In this document: positions 1 through 13,012 of the stretch, in pieces | How the letters are laid out: each line of letters starts with the position of its first letter | Position numbering within the stretch: position 1 is the first letter of the stretch | Source: Symbiodinium natans | Taxonomy: Eukaryota > Sar > Dinophyceae > Suessiales > Symbiodiniaceae | Direction: 5' to 3' | Assembly: GCA_905221605.1 (NCBI GenBank) | Contig: CAJNDS010002413.1 | Location: forward strand, 948,641-1,012,640 | DNA length: 64,000 nucleotides | Notes under the pieces: generated by a model | The model's input: only the letters and a program-made list of their open reading frames with translations | Databases searched by the model: none | Told to the model about the DNA's origin: nothing | Translations under genes and position numbers: made by a program

Positions 1-57
1 CTTTTGACAAAGCACGCAGCCAAGGAGAAGATCGAGAAATCCCAGCGCAAGCTCGAG
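1..57 (+). CDS. Gene 1 exon (partial at window edge)
   Basis: Open frame ending KEKIEKSQRKLE; GC donor at 58-59. It may be entered from the left or start after the AG near 18-19. The coil continues in phase 0 into the exon at 1696. Confidence 0.65.
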
Positions 58-3000
58 GCCCTTGGGTGTGGGGTTTAGGGTTTAGGGTTTAGGGTTTAGG
101 GTTTAGGGTTTAGGGTTTAGGGTTTAGGGTTTAGGGTTTCGGGTGCTGGACCGGCGTCGGTGCTTGTTTTTGTCATGTCTGGGGTTGCTAGAATAATTTA
201 GGGTTTAGGGTTTTAGGGTTTTAGGGTTTTAGGGTTTTAGGGTTTTAGGGTTTTAGGGTTTTAGGGGTTTTAGGGTTTTAGGGTTTTAGGGTTGTAGGGT
301 TTTAGGTTTTAACCAGGGTTTCTGTTCTCAACTCTTACTGTGGCTTCTAGTGCAAGTCCTTGTGCATTGTGCGCTGTGCCTGCAAGAAAGACATTTCCCT
401 GCAGGCACAACTTCCCAACCCAACGGTGCTCTCGCTGCTTGCTTCCCGAACGTTAAAACCTCCAAAGGGCAGAAAGTAGAAGCAGTTAGTAATCTATCTA
501 AATAGTCAAACAGTATTGAGAAGCCCAAATGTCTCATTATTGTTTCCTTTGTAGGTTCCTTTCTGATGGTTGTTGGGGTGGGGGGGGGGGGATATTGGGA
601 CTTAGTTGGACCTAAACCCTCCTAACCCCTTGGCGTCTAAACCCTTAATCTGAAACACGAAACCATAAACCCTAAACCCTGAACCCTGAACCTTTCGTCG
701 GGCAACAGCCCGTTCTTCTTCGCCTACCCTCCCATTTGGGAGGGTTTAGGGTTTAGGGCTTAGGGCTTAGGGGAGCTTGGTGAGAGCCCTGCCGTGAAAG
801 TCGTTGTCAGCTCGCAGGGTGGCGGTAGGCGTGAAGGCCTTGCTGAGTTGAAGGGCAACTCGGTAAAAAAAGCCCTAAACCCTAAACCCTAAACCCTAAA
901 CCCTAAACCCTAAACCCTAAACCCCCTAAACGCCATCCGTGGCGCGAGCGTCATGGTGGACGTGTGTCGCGAGGTTGTCAAATTAGACCCACCCTCGCTC
1001 GACCACAGCGCTTGGCATCAGGAATGCTTTCTTGGCAGAGCTGCTCGGGTCGCCGGACGTTCGCGAGCTTGTTAGGGTTTAGGGTTTAGGTTTTAGGGTT
1101 TAGGGTTTAGGGTTTAGGGTTTAGGGTGACCGAGATGTCGCAGCTGGCTTAGATCACCACTTCGGTGACCGAAGTGCTCGCAAAGAACGAGCGCACTCGA
1201 TTCCCCAGAAGCCCTAAGAACCCCAAGACCGAGCACGTGCTCCGACAGTGCCTGCAGCTGCAAGGCCGGGAAAGTTAGTTTGGGGTTTAGGGTTTAGGGT
1301 TTAGGGTTTACGTGTTTAGGGTTTACGTGTTTATGAAAGACCCGATAGGCCTCACGAACAAGGGAGAGAGAAGAAGAAAGGCCCTCGACCCTAAAGAGGC
1401 CCGACACCTTAAACCCTAAACCCTAAACACTGACGAGGCCGAAAGCCCTAAACCCTCTAGAGGCCCCCTAGACACTAAACGGTGAGGTTGCACTGAAACC
1501 CGTCCTGGCCTCTGGCCGTGGCCGCCACTTCTCAGCTTCCCAATGGTCCCCAGAACCCAAGGTCTTTAGGGTTTAGGGTTTAGGGCTTTTTGAACCTCGA
1601 AGGCCCGATGGGGTCGATGGTTTAGGGTTTAGGGGGTTGAGGTTTTTGAGGAGTTCAGAGGGGTTTAGGGTTTATGGGCATAAACCCATCACCAGGCGCA
1701 GCAGAAGGAGCGCGAGGACAAGTTCAAAGAGGCCATGGAGCGCCCGCGCCCCAGGGTTTAGGGTTTAGGGTTTAGGCCTTTAGGCTTTAGGCTTTAGGCT
1801 TTAGGCTTTAGGCTTTAGGCTTTAGGCTTTAGGCTTTAGGCTTTAGGCTTTAGGCTTTAGGCTTTAGGGTTTAGGGTTTAGGGTTTAGGGTTTAGGGTTT
1901 AGGGTTTAGGGTTTAGGGTTTAGGGTTTAGCATTAAGGGGCACCTTAAGGGGCTCTCTCTCTCTCTCTTTTTAAGTTTTGGGTTCAGGGTTCGGGGCTTA
2001 GGGCGTCGGCGTAATTTAGATGGTTGTTCCCATAAGGGGAAACATGCAAGTTGCATGTGCTTTTACAGAAGGGTTCTATCGCAACAGCCGAGCGTTGTTC
2101 TAGACTTTCCGCCGCTCACTTTTCTAATTTTGCTTGCGTAGCAGCTCATTGGCCCACTTTTACACCCAAACCCGAAACCCCCAACCCCCAAGCCCCAAAC
2201 CCAAACCTCAAGCCCGCCCCTAAGCCCTAAACCCTAAACCCTAAACCCTACACCCCAAACCCTAAACCCTAGAACCCTGAAACCTGGGCCCCCTCCACCC
2301 AAGGTTCGGGGGAAATGTACTTTAATGGCCCCGCAAAGCTTGTTCGAATAATTTTATACGGCGCCCGAACCCCCGAACCCCAACCCCTCAGCGCTAAACC
2401 CACGGTTTAGGGTAGGGTTTTGGGGTTTCGGGTTTTGGGGTAGACCCTAAGCCCTGAAGACCCTACACACCCTAGGATGCCCTACGAAGCCGAGGTCAGG
2501 TCAAGGCACGCGAGCAGCTTCAGACCAGGTATGACGAGAGGGTGGAGAAGGCACGGAGAAGGTTTATGTTGGTTTAGGGTTTAGGGTTTAGGGTCTAGGG
2601 TTTCGGGTTTAGGGTTCAGGGGGGGGTGGAGTAGGGCGTGGGGTTTTGGGGTGTAGGATTTAGGGTTCAGGGTTCGGGGTTTGCGGGTTGAGGGTTTAGG
2701 GTTTGGGATTTGGGGTTTTGGGTGTTTTGTAAGGTTGGGGGTTCGGGGTTGGGGGTTTAGGGTTTAGGGGGGGGGGGGGAGCTTGGTGGCACGGGGGGCT
2801 TAGGGGGCTTGTGGTTTTGTTTGTTCGGGGGGTTCGGGGCCTCTTTGCATTTCTGCGAACTTCGTGTGTGGCAGCGAGGCTTCCCAGACCATATCCCAGA
2901 TAAGCCCAGTATGAATGCAGGCTATCCCTAAACCCTACACCCTCATGACTCAACCCTAAACCCTAAACCCTACTCTCAACATGTGCCATCTGCTTCTCGT

Positions 3001-6000
3001 GACAAGGAACAATAATTGGGATGTTCACCCTTATACTAACAGTTGTGCCCAGCGGCACCTGCAGCGGTAAAGGCGGCGACGGAGGCCTTTGCCCCCCGTT
3101 CTTCTAGTAGGGAATGAGGGAATGAGGGCCCTGTATCTATACACATATATATATATACACACCCTTTAAGGGAGTCTATTATATATACATATATATATAT
3201 ACCCTTTAAGGGAGTCTATATAGGCACCTCATTCCCTCAGTCCCTTTCTAAGAGAACCCGCCAGTTGCAAAGGTCCATCGCAAGCAGCCCCTGGCTTGAG
3301 AGCCCCAGCGGCTGCGCTCGGTTGCGTGAAGCGCCCGATCACCGGAGTTGCGAAACGCCGGGGAAGCGAAATCGATGTTTCGGGTTTCGGGTTTCGGGTT
3401 TAGGGTTGAGGGTTTAGGGTTTAGGGTTTAGGGTTCAGGGTTTAGGGTTTAGGGGTTTAGGGGCAGGGTTGAGGGTTTCAAAGTCCGGCCGAGTCCCAGA
3501 TGCACGTGAGGACGTGTTTGGCGACCGTTTGGTGGCAACCAAGGCCAGCGCCAGGTGTGCAACCTGACAACCTGGAATGGAAGCATTCTCGCCCCCACCC
3601 CCCCCCCCCCACAACCACAACCATGTTAATCTCGGACCCGGAGTAGGTCCTTGTCTCCAATTTAAGGGTCTCTAAAACAAAAAGGGGTACCCTTTCTATC
3701 CCTACGTTACTCCTCAGTCTGGTAATACAGCACTTTGGGAGAGTTTTCTGGTCTGCTGCGCCCGTCTCTTGCCTTTGTAGAAGGGCCTGGCACATGGCCC
3801 TACCCCACTCGAAGCCCTGCAGCCCTAAACCCCAAGCCCCTAAACCCCTTCAAAGAGGAAGTCGAAACCCGAAGCTAGAAAACCCTAAACACTCAACACT
3901 ACAAAAGCCGCCCCTGCCCCCAAAGCAACACTTCCTTGGTAGCCCCGTGGTACCCTTTACCCTTTTGGGGGTTCTCTGGGTTCCCTTATAAAGTGGCCAA
4001 CCAAAAAAAGTGCCCTTGTTATAGTATGGGGGTGTCCAAAAATAGGGGCACCCTTTTTGCGGGTCCTTTTAGTTAAGGGATCCGTACAAAAGGGGTACCC
4101 CCTATTTGGGAAATGCCCGCATGGGGGGGCGACCAAGCTTCTGGAGGTCAAGGAGACGCTCGCGAAGCACTTCGAGAAGAGAGACACGGCGGGCCTTTTT
4201 GTTGGGCCTAAGCTCCTAAACCCTAGACCCTAGACCCTACACCCTGAACCCTAAACCCTAAACCCTAAACCTTAAACCCTAAACCTTAAACCCTAAACCC
4301 TAAACCCTAAACCCTCGCCCGAAACCCTAAACCCTAGCAGCCCTGGAGCCCTGAACTCTACAGTGCCCCAAACACTGAACTGTGAACTCCTAAAACTACC
4401 CTAAGTTCCCTAAACCCTGAACCCACCCCTAGGAAGCCCCAAGAAACTGGTAGGCAATTCTCAGGGCATTTTGTTCGGTCATGAGGGATCTTTGAAGGGA
4501 GTTGGATCAAGGGATGAAGGCTCGTAATCCTAAGGTTGTACCCCTAAAGCTGGTTAGGGTTTAGGGTTTAGGGTTTAGGGTTTAGGGTTTAGGGTTTAGG
4601 GTTTAGGGTTTAGGGTTTAGGGTTTAGGGTTGCACTTCTAATGTGGCCCTTATACTACGTACCTTGAGGAGCTTTGAAAAGCCTACGGGTTCCCTCTTAG
4701 AATATTCTAATATGGCCCTTATACTACGCACCTTAAGGGCCTTCTGAAAGGGTCCGCCAACCCTTAAGGGTGCAGCCTGAGGAGTCCGAGGTACAACCCC
4801 CTGGAGGAGTCCGTTGGGCCCCTAAACCCTAAACCCTAAACCCTAAACCCTAAATCCTAAACCCTAAACCCTAAACCCTAAACCCTAAACCCTAGACCCT
4901 AAGCCCTAAGCCCTAAACCCTAAACCCTGAATTTTTAAGAGCCTTCGGCTCCAGGCCACCAAGCCAAGAGGCCGCACAAACCACCGAAGGTCGCTGCATG
5001 CCTAAGAGCCGTTCAACTTTGGTCGCTGCAAGCCCCACCCGCTCGCTGCGAGACGTGGGTTTAGGGTTTAGGGTTTAGGGTTTAGGGTTTAGGGTTTAGG
5101 GCTTAGGGCTTAGGGCTTAGGGCTTAGGGTTTAGGGTTTAGTGATGAGGGTTTAGGGTTTATAGCCACGAGGGGAGGGCGCAGAGGGGCTGGGGGGAGTG
5201 GGTGGGGGTATGGGGGTAGTAGCAGGAGAGTCTTGTAGGGAGGGGGTACCCCCGCGTTTAACGGCCCATGGGGGTGCGTGAACTGATGCGGTGCGGGCTG
5301 CGCGGTATGTAGGGTTTAGGTTTTAGGGTTAACCCAAAACCCTAAGCCCGAAGCCCTAAACCCTAAAGACCCCTGCTCCCTCCAGCCGCCGAAGGTCTTG
5401 AAGGCCGAGCGTGAGATCAAGATGAAGAAGCGGCGGGAGGCTACGTTTGGGGTTTAGGGTTTAGGCGTTAGGGTTTAGGCTTTAGGGTTTAGGCTTTAGG
5501 CTTTAGGCTTTAGGCTTTAGGGCTTAGGGTTTAGGGTTTAGGGTTTAGGGTTCACAGACATCATCCTAAACCCTATATCCTGCAAAAAGGAACCTTTTTT
5601 GCAAAAACCTTAAGGACCCTGTAACCCCTGAATCGCACCCAAACCCCTAAATCCATCAGCTAACGTGGACATCTCCTTCAATTGGGGTTTAGGGTTTTGA
5701 GATTTGGGGTCCTCTATGTATATATGTATATATGTACACATGTATATATGTATATATGTATATATTTATATATTTATATTTATCTTTTTGTCTATTTATT
5801 TATTATTTTTTATTTTTAATTTATTTGTTTATTCTCTTTACTCATTTATCTATTTATTAATTTGTTCATTCATGTTCTATATCCCCAAATGCAGTAGTTC
5901 ATACTAGAGGAATCGAAACCCCAAGAAGGATGCCGCCAATTTCGACACCCTGAACCCTCCGCCCTCGTCCCACGCCAGCCCCTCATAAAAGCTTGGGGGG

Positions 6001-9000
6001 GTGGAGGGACCCCTTAGTGCATGTGTGCCGCAATATAGGGGTCGGAATAATTACTGACAATATTCCCTTATGGTCCCTTTGTAATCATGCTATAATAACC
6101 CCCCCCCCCCCAAAAAAAAAAAAAAAAAAAGCTATTCTCATGATTCAGGCCTATAGGCCTGAACCCTAAGCCCTAAAATCCTAAAGCCCAAAACCCTTAG
6201 GAGGGAGTTTTAGGTAGTCTGAGTCTTGAACCCTATATTATGTGGCTATTCGTGGTTCCGGGCCAAAAAGCAGGAACTGTACGGGGTTCAAGCCCCGGCA
6301 GCGATCGTGGGCTGAAGGGTCTCAAGATTTAGGGTTTAGGGTTTAGGGTTTAGGGTTGTGTCAGAAACTGGCTCGCGCTGGACTTTCGAAGAGTCGTAGG
6401 GGAATGAAGACCTGCAAGGTTGGTTCGAAGGCGGTGTCCGCAAAAGTCCTTAGTAGAGTATAGGGAACCTGTTAACCTTTTGGGGTGTTATCACCCCTAG
6501 CTGGAGACTAAAAGTCCACTGGCATTCATTGGAGGAGATGCCCCTATTTGATGTGCAACGCGGCGCGACACTTTCCCCTCCATCATAAACCTAAACCCTA
6601 AACCCTATAAGCCCTAAACCCTAAAAGCCCAAAACCCTCTGAACCCTAAAACGCTAAAAACCCTCTAAACCCTCTAAACCCGAAAACGCCCTAAAGCCCC
6701 TATAGACCCTCCAAACCCTAAAAACCCGAAATACCCTTAACAGAAACTTCAAAAAAAAACCTATAAACCCCCCCTACAAGCCCTCTAAACCCTCTAAACA
6801 ATCTAAAACCCCTAAAGAAACCCTGAAAAACCCTATAAAGCCCCCCTAAAAGCCCTCTAAACCCCTTAAAGAAACCCTGAAAACCCTCTAAAACCCCCTA
6901 AAAGCCCTCTAAACTCTCTAAACAATCTAAACCCCTAAAGAAACCCTGAAAAACAACCCTATACACCCCCCTAAAAGCCCTCTAAACCCCCTTCTCCAGG
7001 TAACCCCCCTAAAAGCCCTCTAAGCCCTCTAAACCCCTAACAACCCTAAACCCTAAACCCTAAACCCTAAACCCTAAACCCTAAACCCCAAACCCTAAAC
7101 CCTAAACCCTAAACCCTAACCCTAAACCCTAAACCCTAAACCCTAAACCCTAAACCCTAAACCCTAAACCCTAAACCCTAAACCCTAAACCCTAAAAGCC
7201 CTCTAAACCCCCCTTCTCCAGGTCATCGCCAAGCTGAAGCAGGTGGTCGGGCCCGACTCGCCGAGGCGGCCGGCAGCCTCAGCAGAGCGGAGCTTTGAGG
7301 GTTTAGGGTTTAGGGTTTAGGGTTTAGGGTTTAGGGTTTAGGGTTTAGGGGGTTTAGGGTTTAGGGGGTTTAGGGTTTAGGGTTTAGGGTTTTGAGGGGT
7401 TTTTGTTGCGATTTCTTGGGGTTTGTAGGGATTTATAAGGGTTTTTTTAAGGGTTGTTGAGGGATTTCTCAGGGTTTTTTTTTAGGGGGTTTTCAGGGGT
7501 TGTTGAGCAGGATTTTTTAGTGTTTTTGGGGCTTCGGGGTTTAGGGTTGTTTGGCGACCTCAGCAGACCAGGGTTTTAGGGGCTTATTGGCTGCTTAGTG
7601 CTTTTTACGGGGTTAGGGTTTAGGGTTTCGGGTTTAGGGCTTTTTAGGGGGTTTGGGTTTTTTGGGGGTTATGGTTCAGGGGTTTAGGGCGTTTTAGGGT
7701 TTCGGGGTTGAGGGTTTTAGGGTTTAGGTTGTTCTTGAGGGTTTTAGGGGTTAGGAGCTTTTAGGTTTTTTTTGGGGTTCATGGTTTTTTGTTTAGGGGG
7801 TTAGGGGTTTTCGGGTTTAGGGTATTCTAGGGTTGAGGGGCTTAGGGCGGTTTAGGTTTAGGGGTGTAGGATTCAGGGTTCAGGGCTTTGGCGGGTTTAA
7901 TGGCCTGACCAGATGCTCAAACTCGGAACAGCATCGTTGCGCGCCTATCAAGACGGAGACAACAACCTCGTTGGGACTCTGTCCCGCTACTGCACCCGAC
8001 TCCTGCGCCCCTTGCAAGCAAAGCTCACCCTAAACCCTAAACCCTAAACCCTAAACCCTAAACCCTAAACCCTAAACCCTAAACCCTAATTAAACCCTCT
8101 CACGCACCTGCCTGCTCTCTACCTCGCGGCGACGCCCTCGATCGCCAAGCTGTCAGAAGGCTACGTGCACTGGCCCGATGCACCTCAGGGTTTTAACTGG
8201 GATTTGTTTTTGGGTTCTCATTGGGGTCTTAATAGGGTTTTAATCGGGTTTTAATTAATTGGGATTTTGTTTTAGGTTTAGGGGTTTAGGGTTAGGGTGT
8301 TTAGGGTCTTTTCTAGGGTTCAGGGTTGTTTGGGGGTTTAGGCGTTTAGGGTTGTTTGGGGGTTTAGGGTTGAGGGGTTGAGGGGTTTGGGTTGTTTGGG
8401 GAAGCCCATGCCTCGAACCCGTTGGACCTATTGTTTCCTCGGGCACCAAACCCCTCACACCCCATACCCTAAACTCCGCAACACGCCCGACCCAGTCGGC
8501 TACAGTACCTTACTGCCCTTAAGAACGATAAAATACTATGTTTCATACATTCCCTTGGGTTCTTTAGAAAGACAGCCTACTTCGTAAGGAGAGCCCTGCA
8601 ACCCCAGACCCCTGAACCCCGAACCCCTGAACCTCTAAGCCCCTAAGCCCGTAAACCCTAATCCCCTGAACCCTTAAACCCCAAACCCTAAACCGCGAAA
8701 CCCAAACCACCAACCCCAACCACCCTAAACCCCTAAACCCTAAACCCCCAAACCCTAAACCCTAAACCCGAAACCCTAAACCCGACAACGCACGCGTCTC
8801 AGCCTTAGGGTCAAGTACATCCAAGAGGAGGTCCAGCGGAGGGTCGACGCGAGCTGCCCTGAGCACGGGTTGTGTTGGGGGGGGGGGGGGGGGGTTAGGG
8901 TTTAGGGTTTAGGGTTCAGGGTTTAGGGTTTACGGTTCAGGGTTTAGGGGTTTAGGGCTACATGGTGTTGGTGTTCGGGTTCAACCGGGGGTTTAGGGTT

Positions 9001-12000
9001 GAGGCAGTTCAAGAGGTTAGGTTTTGGGGTTGTTCTGGTGCTGGGTTGAACCAAGTTTCGGCCTCAGTTTAGTGGTTAGAGGCTCTCTCTCTCTCTCTAT
9101 TTGTTTTGGTGTCGGGGGCGGGGGCGGGGCGGGGGTGGTCTGAGGAGGTTCAGGGTTTTAGGGCTCCGGGGTTTCGGGCGCAGAGGGCCGTAAGGAGATA
9201 GGAGGTTAAGAGACCCTAAACCCTAAGCCCTAAACCCTAAACCCTAAATAAACCCTAAACCCTAAACCCTAAATTCTCCCGAAGGAGATTCTAATTTGGG
9301 ATGTGGTTTCGGGTTCAGGGTTCAGGGCTTTACTTCCTAAACCAACCATTCTAGGCTACAAACGGTCGGTATGTCGTCTATCTGTGTGTGTGAGACGCAG
9401 CAGAATAGATAGGGATTGTATCCGGATCTCTTTTTTTGGCGGGGGCGTGCTTCCTGACCCTAAACCCAACCCTAAACCCTAATCCCTAAACCACAGCCCT
9501 CAAAGCCCCACTCTGCAAGGCGCGAGACGATGGACGAAATCGTACGCCACAACCTCCTCCGAATTCAGCGCCGGGGGCCTAAACCCCAAACCTGAAGCCC
9601 TAAACCCTAAACCCTAAACCCTAAACCCTAAACCCTAAATCGCCTAAATCCTAAACCCTAAACCCTAAACCCTAAACCCCACACCCCACCTGGATCTCCA
9701 ACGACCTCTACTCTTCGGGGGGGTTTCCGGGTGGCTGGCTTTACATAGCCCCGAAGCCTACCTGGGTTCCCAAGCTCTCAACTGACTCCTTAGGGGTTTG
9801 GTTTAGGGTTTGGGGTTCAGGGTTTAGGGTTTAGGGTTTAGAGTTTAGGGTTTAGGGTTTAGGGCTTAGGAGGGGCACGCAGCCTACTTGTGACTGTCCA
9901 TGATCCTGCAAGCCTTTTTCAGGTCAGGATGGCTGGAGGCAAGAAGAGCTTCTGGCAAGGACGGGAAGGGTGCTAAACCCTGAGCCCCAAACCTCCCCAA
10001 ACCTCCCCAAACCTCCCCAACCTCCCCAACCTCCCCAAACCTCCCCAAACCTCCCCAAACCCCCCCAAAACCCTCAAACCCTAAACCCTAAATCCTAAAC
10101 CCCGAACCCCAAACCCTAAACCCTAAACCGTGTTGTCCGGCCTTTAGGCCTGAAGGCTTTAAGGCTTGGGGGGGGGGGGGGGGGGGGGGGGATTTTGGGT
10201 TAGGGTTCGGGGTTCAGGGTTTAGGGTTTACGGTTGAGGGTTTGCCAAATGGGTTTAGGGGTATCTCTTTGTAGGGTGTTGGGGGTCCCAGGCTAGAAAC
10301 CCTCAACGCATTTTAGGGCTTCGGGTTTGGGGCTTACTGTGTGGGGCCTAGGGGTTTAGACCCTAGCGTGCAGGTTCGGAGCTACAGACAACCATGGTTT
10401 GGGGTTTCGGGTTTGGGGGTTTAGGGTTTAGGGCTTAGTGTTTAGGGCCTTTCGCCACTCAGCCTTTCCCTCGTAAGCTTTGGGGCTTTCAGGGTTTTAG
10501 GCTTGGAGTCTTTAAGGTTTAGGTAGGGCTTAAGGGCCCCCGAACGCCCCAACCCTAGACCCTAAACCCTAAACCCTAGACCCCGGGAGGATTGAGGACA
10601 ACAACGCGCGGGTGGATAAGATCCAGGAGGCCCCGCTGGCGCACGGGGGCACAGGGGGCTTCGTTGCAACCTTCCGAGCCCTAAACCCTAAACCCGAAAC
10701 CTTAGCCCCGAAAGGCTGTTTTGGAATTTTCTTTGGGCTCAATGTGGTTCAGGGCTCAGTTTTTTGGTTCGGAACGGCAGTGGCAATCCCCAAACCCTAA
10801 ACCCGAAACCCCTAGGTTTTAGCACTCAAGGGCCCTTTAAATCGTTATTGATCTCCGATAGTTTCGCTTTGAAGGCGATGTTGGGGGTTGGACTTAGGCT
10901 TTAGGGTGTAGGGTTTAGGGTTTAGGGTTTCAGCAACCCTCCTTTTGTGAAAAGCTCAACAGGGAGCTTATAGCTGCATTACTTGTTTTTTGGAGGGGGT
11001 CCTGACACCTAAGCCCTAAATCCTACACCCCGAAACTTTCAGTTTTCAAGAGGGGACGACGGTGGGCTTGACACGTGCGGGTTTGTGCCCGAAAGGGCCC
11101 CACCAACTCTCCCAACCCTCAAAGCCACAATCCCACAGCAAACAAACAACCCAAAGCCCAAAGCCCTAAGCAACAAAACCCTATGGGCGCAAAAACTACT
11201 GCGTCCCGAAACCCGAAACCCGAAACCCTAAACCCTAAACCCTAAACCCTAAACCCTAAACCCTAAACCCTAAACCCTAAACCCTAAACCCTAAACCCTA
11301 GCCCTAAACTTCAAACCCTCAAGGAAGCAACAGAATTCTTTGTATCCTATGGGTTTAGGTCTATATTTGGGGTTGTTTGGTTGAGATGTTGGGGTTCAGG
11401 GTTTATAAGTTTAGGAGTTTAGGGTTTAGGGCTCGGGTTTTGGGGTTTAGGGCATGAGGTTTTGGGGTATAGGGTTTAGGGCCAGGGTTTAGGGGTTGAG
11501 GTTTTGGTGTTTGGGGTTTGGGGTTTATGGTGTTGAGATCGACCGGCCCCTCAACCCGACATCCAAACACTGAGTTGCAGGGCCATACCAGACCACCTAA
11601 TAGGGTTTGGGGATCCTTAACCCTAAACCCCAAACCCTTGACTCTAAACCCCAAATCCCAAACCCTAAATCCTAAACCCTAAACTTGTGGTTCTTAGGGT
11701 TCAAGCTTGCGGAGTTCCTCCCGACTAGATGCTTGTGATTCGCAAGCCCCAAAACCTGAACCCCAAACCCTAAACCCCAAACCCTAAACCCTAAACCCCA
11801 AGCCCCAAACCCTAAACCCTAAACCCCAAACCCCAAACCATAAACCCCAAACCCCAAACCCCAAACCCCAAACCCTAAACCTTGTTGTTCTTCATTCGAA
11901 AGCCCCAAAGCTGGGTGCCAGGACCCAAACCCTAAACCCTAAACCCCACACCGTAAACTCTAAACCCTAAACCCTAAACCCCAAACCCTAAACCCCAAAC

Positions 12001-12979
12001 CCTAAACTGGGTGCAAGGACCGCAATCTAATGCTGGAGCAGCGCCTCCCTCAACTTCTTCTGGGCGTTGGGCCGGTTTAGGGTTTTAGGGTTTTCGGGTT
12101 TGGGGTTTTAGGGATTAGGGTTTAGGGTTTAGGGTTTAGTCTGGAATATGGAGGGGGGGCATCTCCCAGTATCGGCTCTTCGAAAACACCCCCGAAGGCC
12201 AACAAAATCCCTCCCACACGGCTACCCCGCTTGTTCTTGGGATCCCTGTACAGACAATTTTGGGCGAACCCTGAGCGAACCCTAAACCCTAAGCCCTAAA
12301 CCCTGAACCCTAAACGCTAAGCCCTAAACCATAGACCATATGCCTATCGACTTTCGGCTGAAGAATGGAAGTGCCAAGCCCCATGCTTAGCCTAGGTCTC
12401 CCAGGTAAGGCCCCAACACCCTCAACCGTGGTAGAACACTACCAGGTAGGGTTTTCATTGATTGGTTACAGGTTTAGGGTCTAAGATTTAGGGCTAGGGG
12501 GATTAGGGGGTTCAGGGTTAGGGCTGAGACTTGAGGGTTTGGAGGGAGGTTTACTTCATCTCACTGGCTGGTGTTGCACCCTAAACCCTAAACCCTAAAC
12601 CCTAAACCCTAAACCCTAAACCCTAAACCCTAAACCCTAAACCCTAAACCCTAAACCCTAAACCCTAAACCCTAAACCCTAAACCCTAAACCCAATCTCG
12701 TTTGGCTGCTTGGTCATGCCCTGGGTTCCTTATTGAGGGGTTGCTAACGACGCGGTATCTTCAAGGGCATGCCACTTTGCGATATGAAGGAGCGCTTCTA
12801 TGTCTTACTTCGCCTTTGGTTGAACTTTAAACTTTTTGGGTTTCCTTATTTCGTAGGAATGATAAAGTTTAACCTTTTTCCCCCTTGGCTATTGGAGAAG
12901 TAAGATGTCCAGTCCTCAGAAAGGACACCCAAGATATGTAAGAACAGCAATACGAAGCCAACCTCATGTGCGGCGGTTC

Positions 12980-13012
<33 letters not shown>

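Noticed and set aside
773-1270. Coding-like islands between the first two gene 1 exons
   Set aside because: Peptides such as SPAVKVVVSSQ are plausible, but the exons at 1-57 and 1696 already join in phase and continue the coil, so these were left out.
1754-1930. CRISPR-like array
   Set aside because: Units are contiguous 7-base repeats without spacers.
5704-5907. 67-codon ORF rich in Tyr, Ile and Phe
   Set aside because: Product of a TATG/TTTAT microsatellite.
6262-6300. tRNA gene suggested by GGTTCAAGCCC (B-box-like)
   Set aside because: The T-arm would have a 6-base loop, no A-box is found at the right distance and no cloverleaf can be drawn.
7913-8190. Islands MLKLGTASLRAYQDGDNN and LPALYLAATPSIAKLSEGYV as gene 1 exons
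   Set aside because: All frames are open in the first, and neither is needed to keep phase between the exons at 7222 and 8809. They may be relics; not included.
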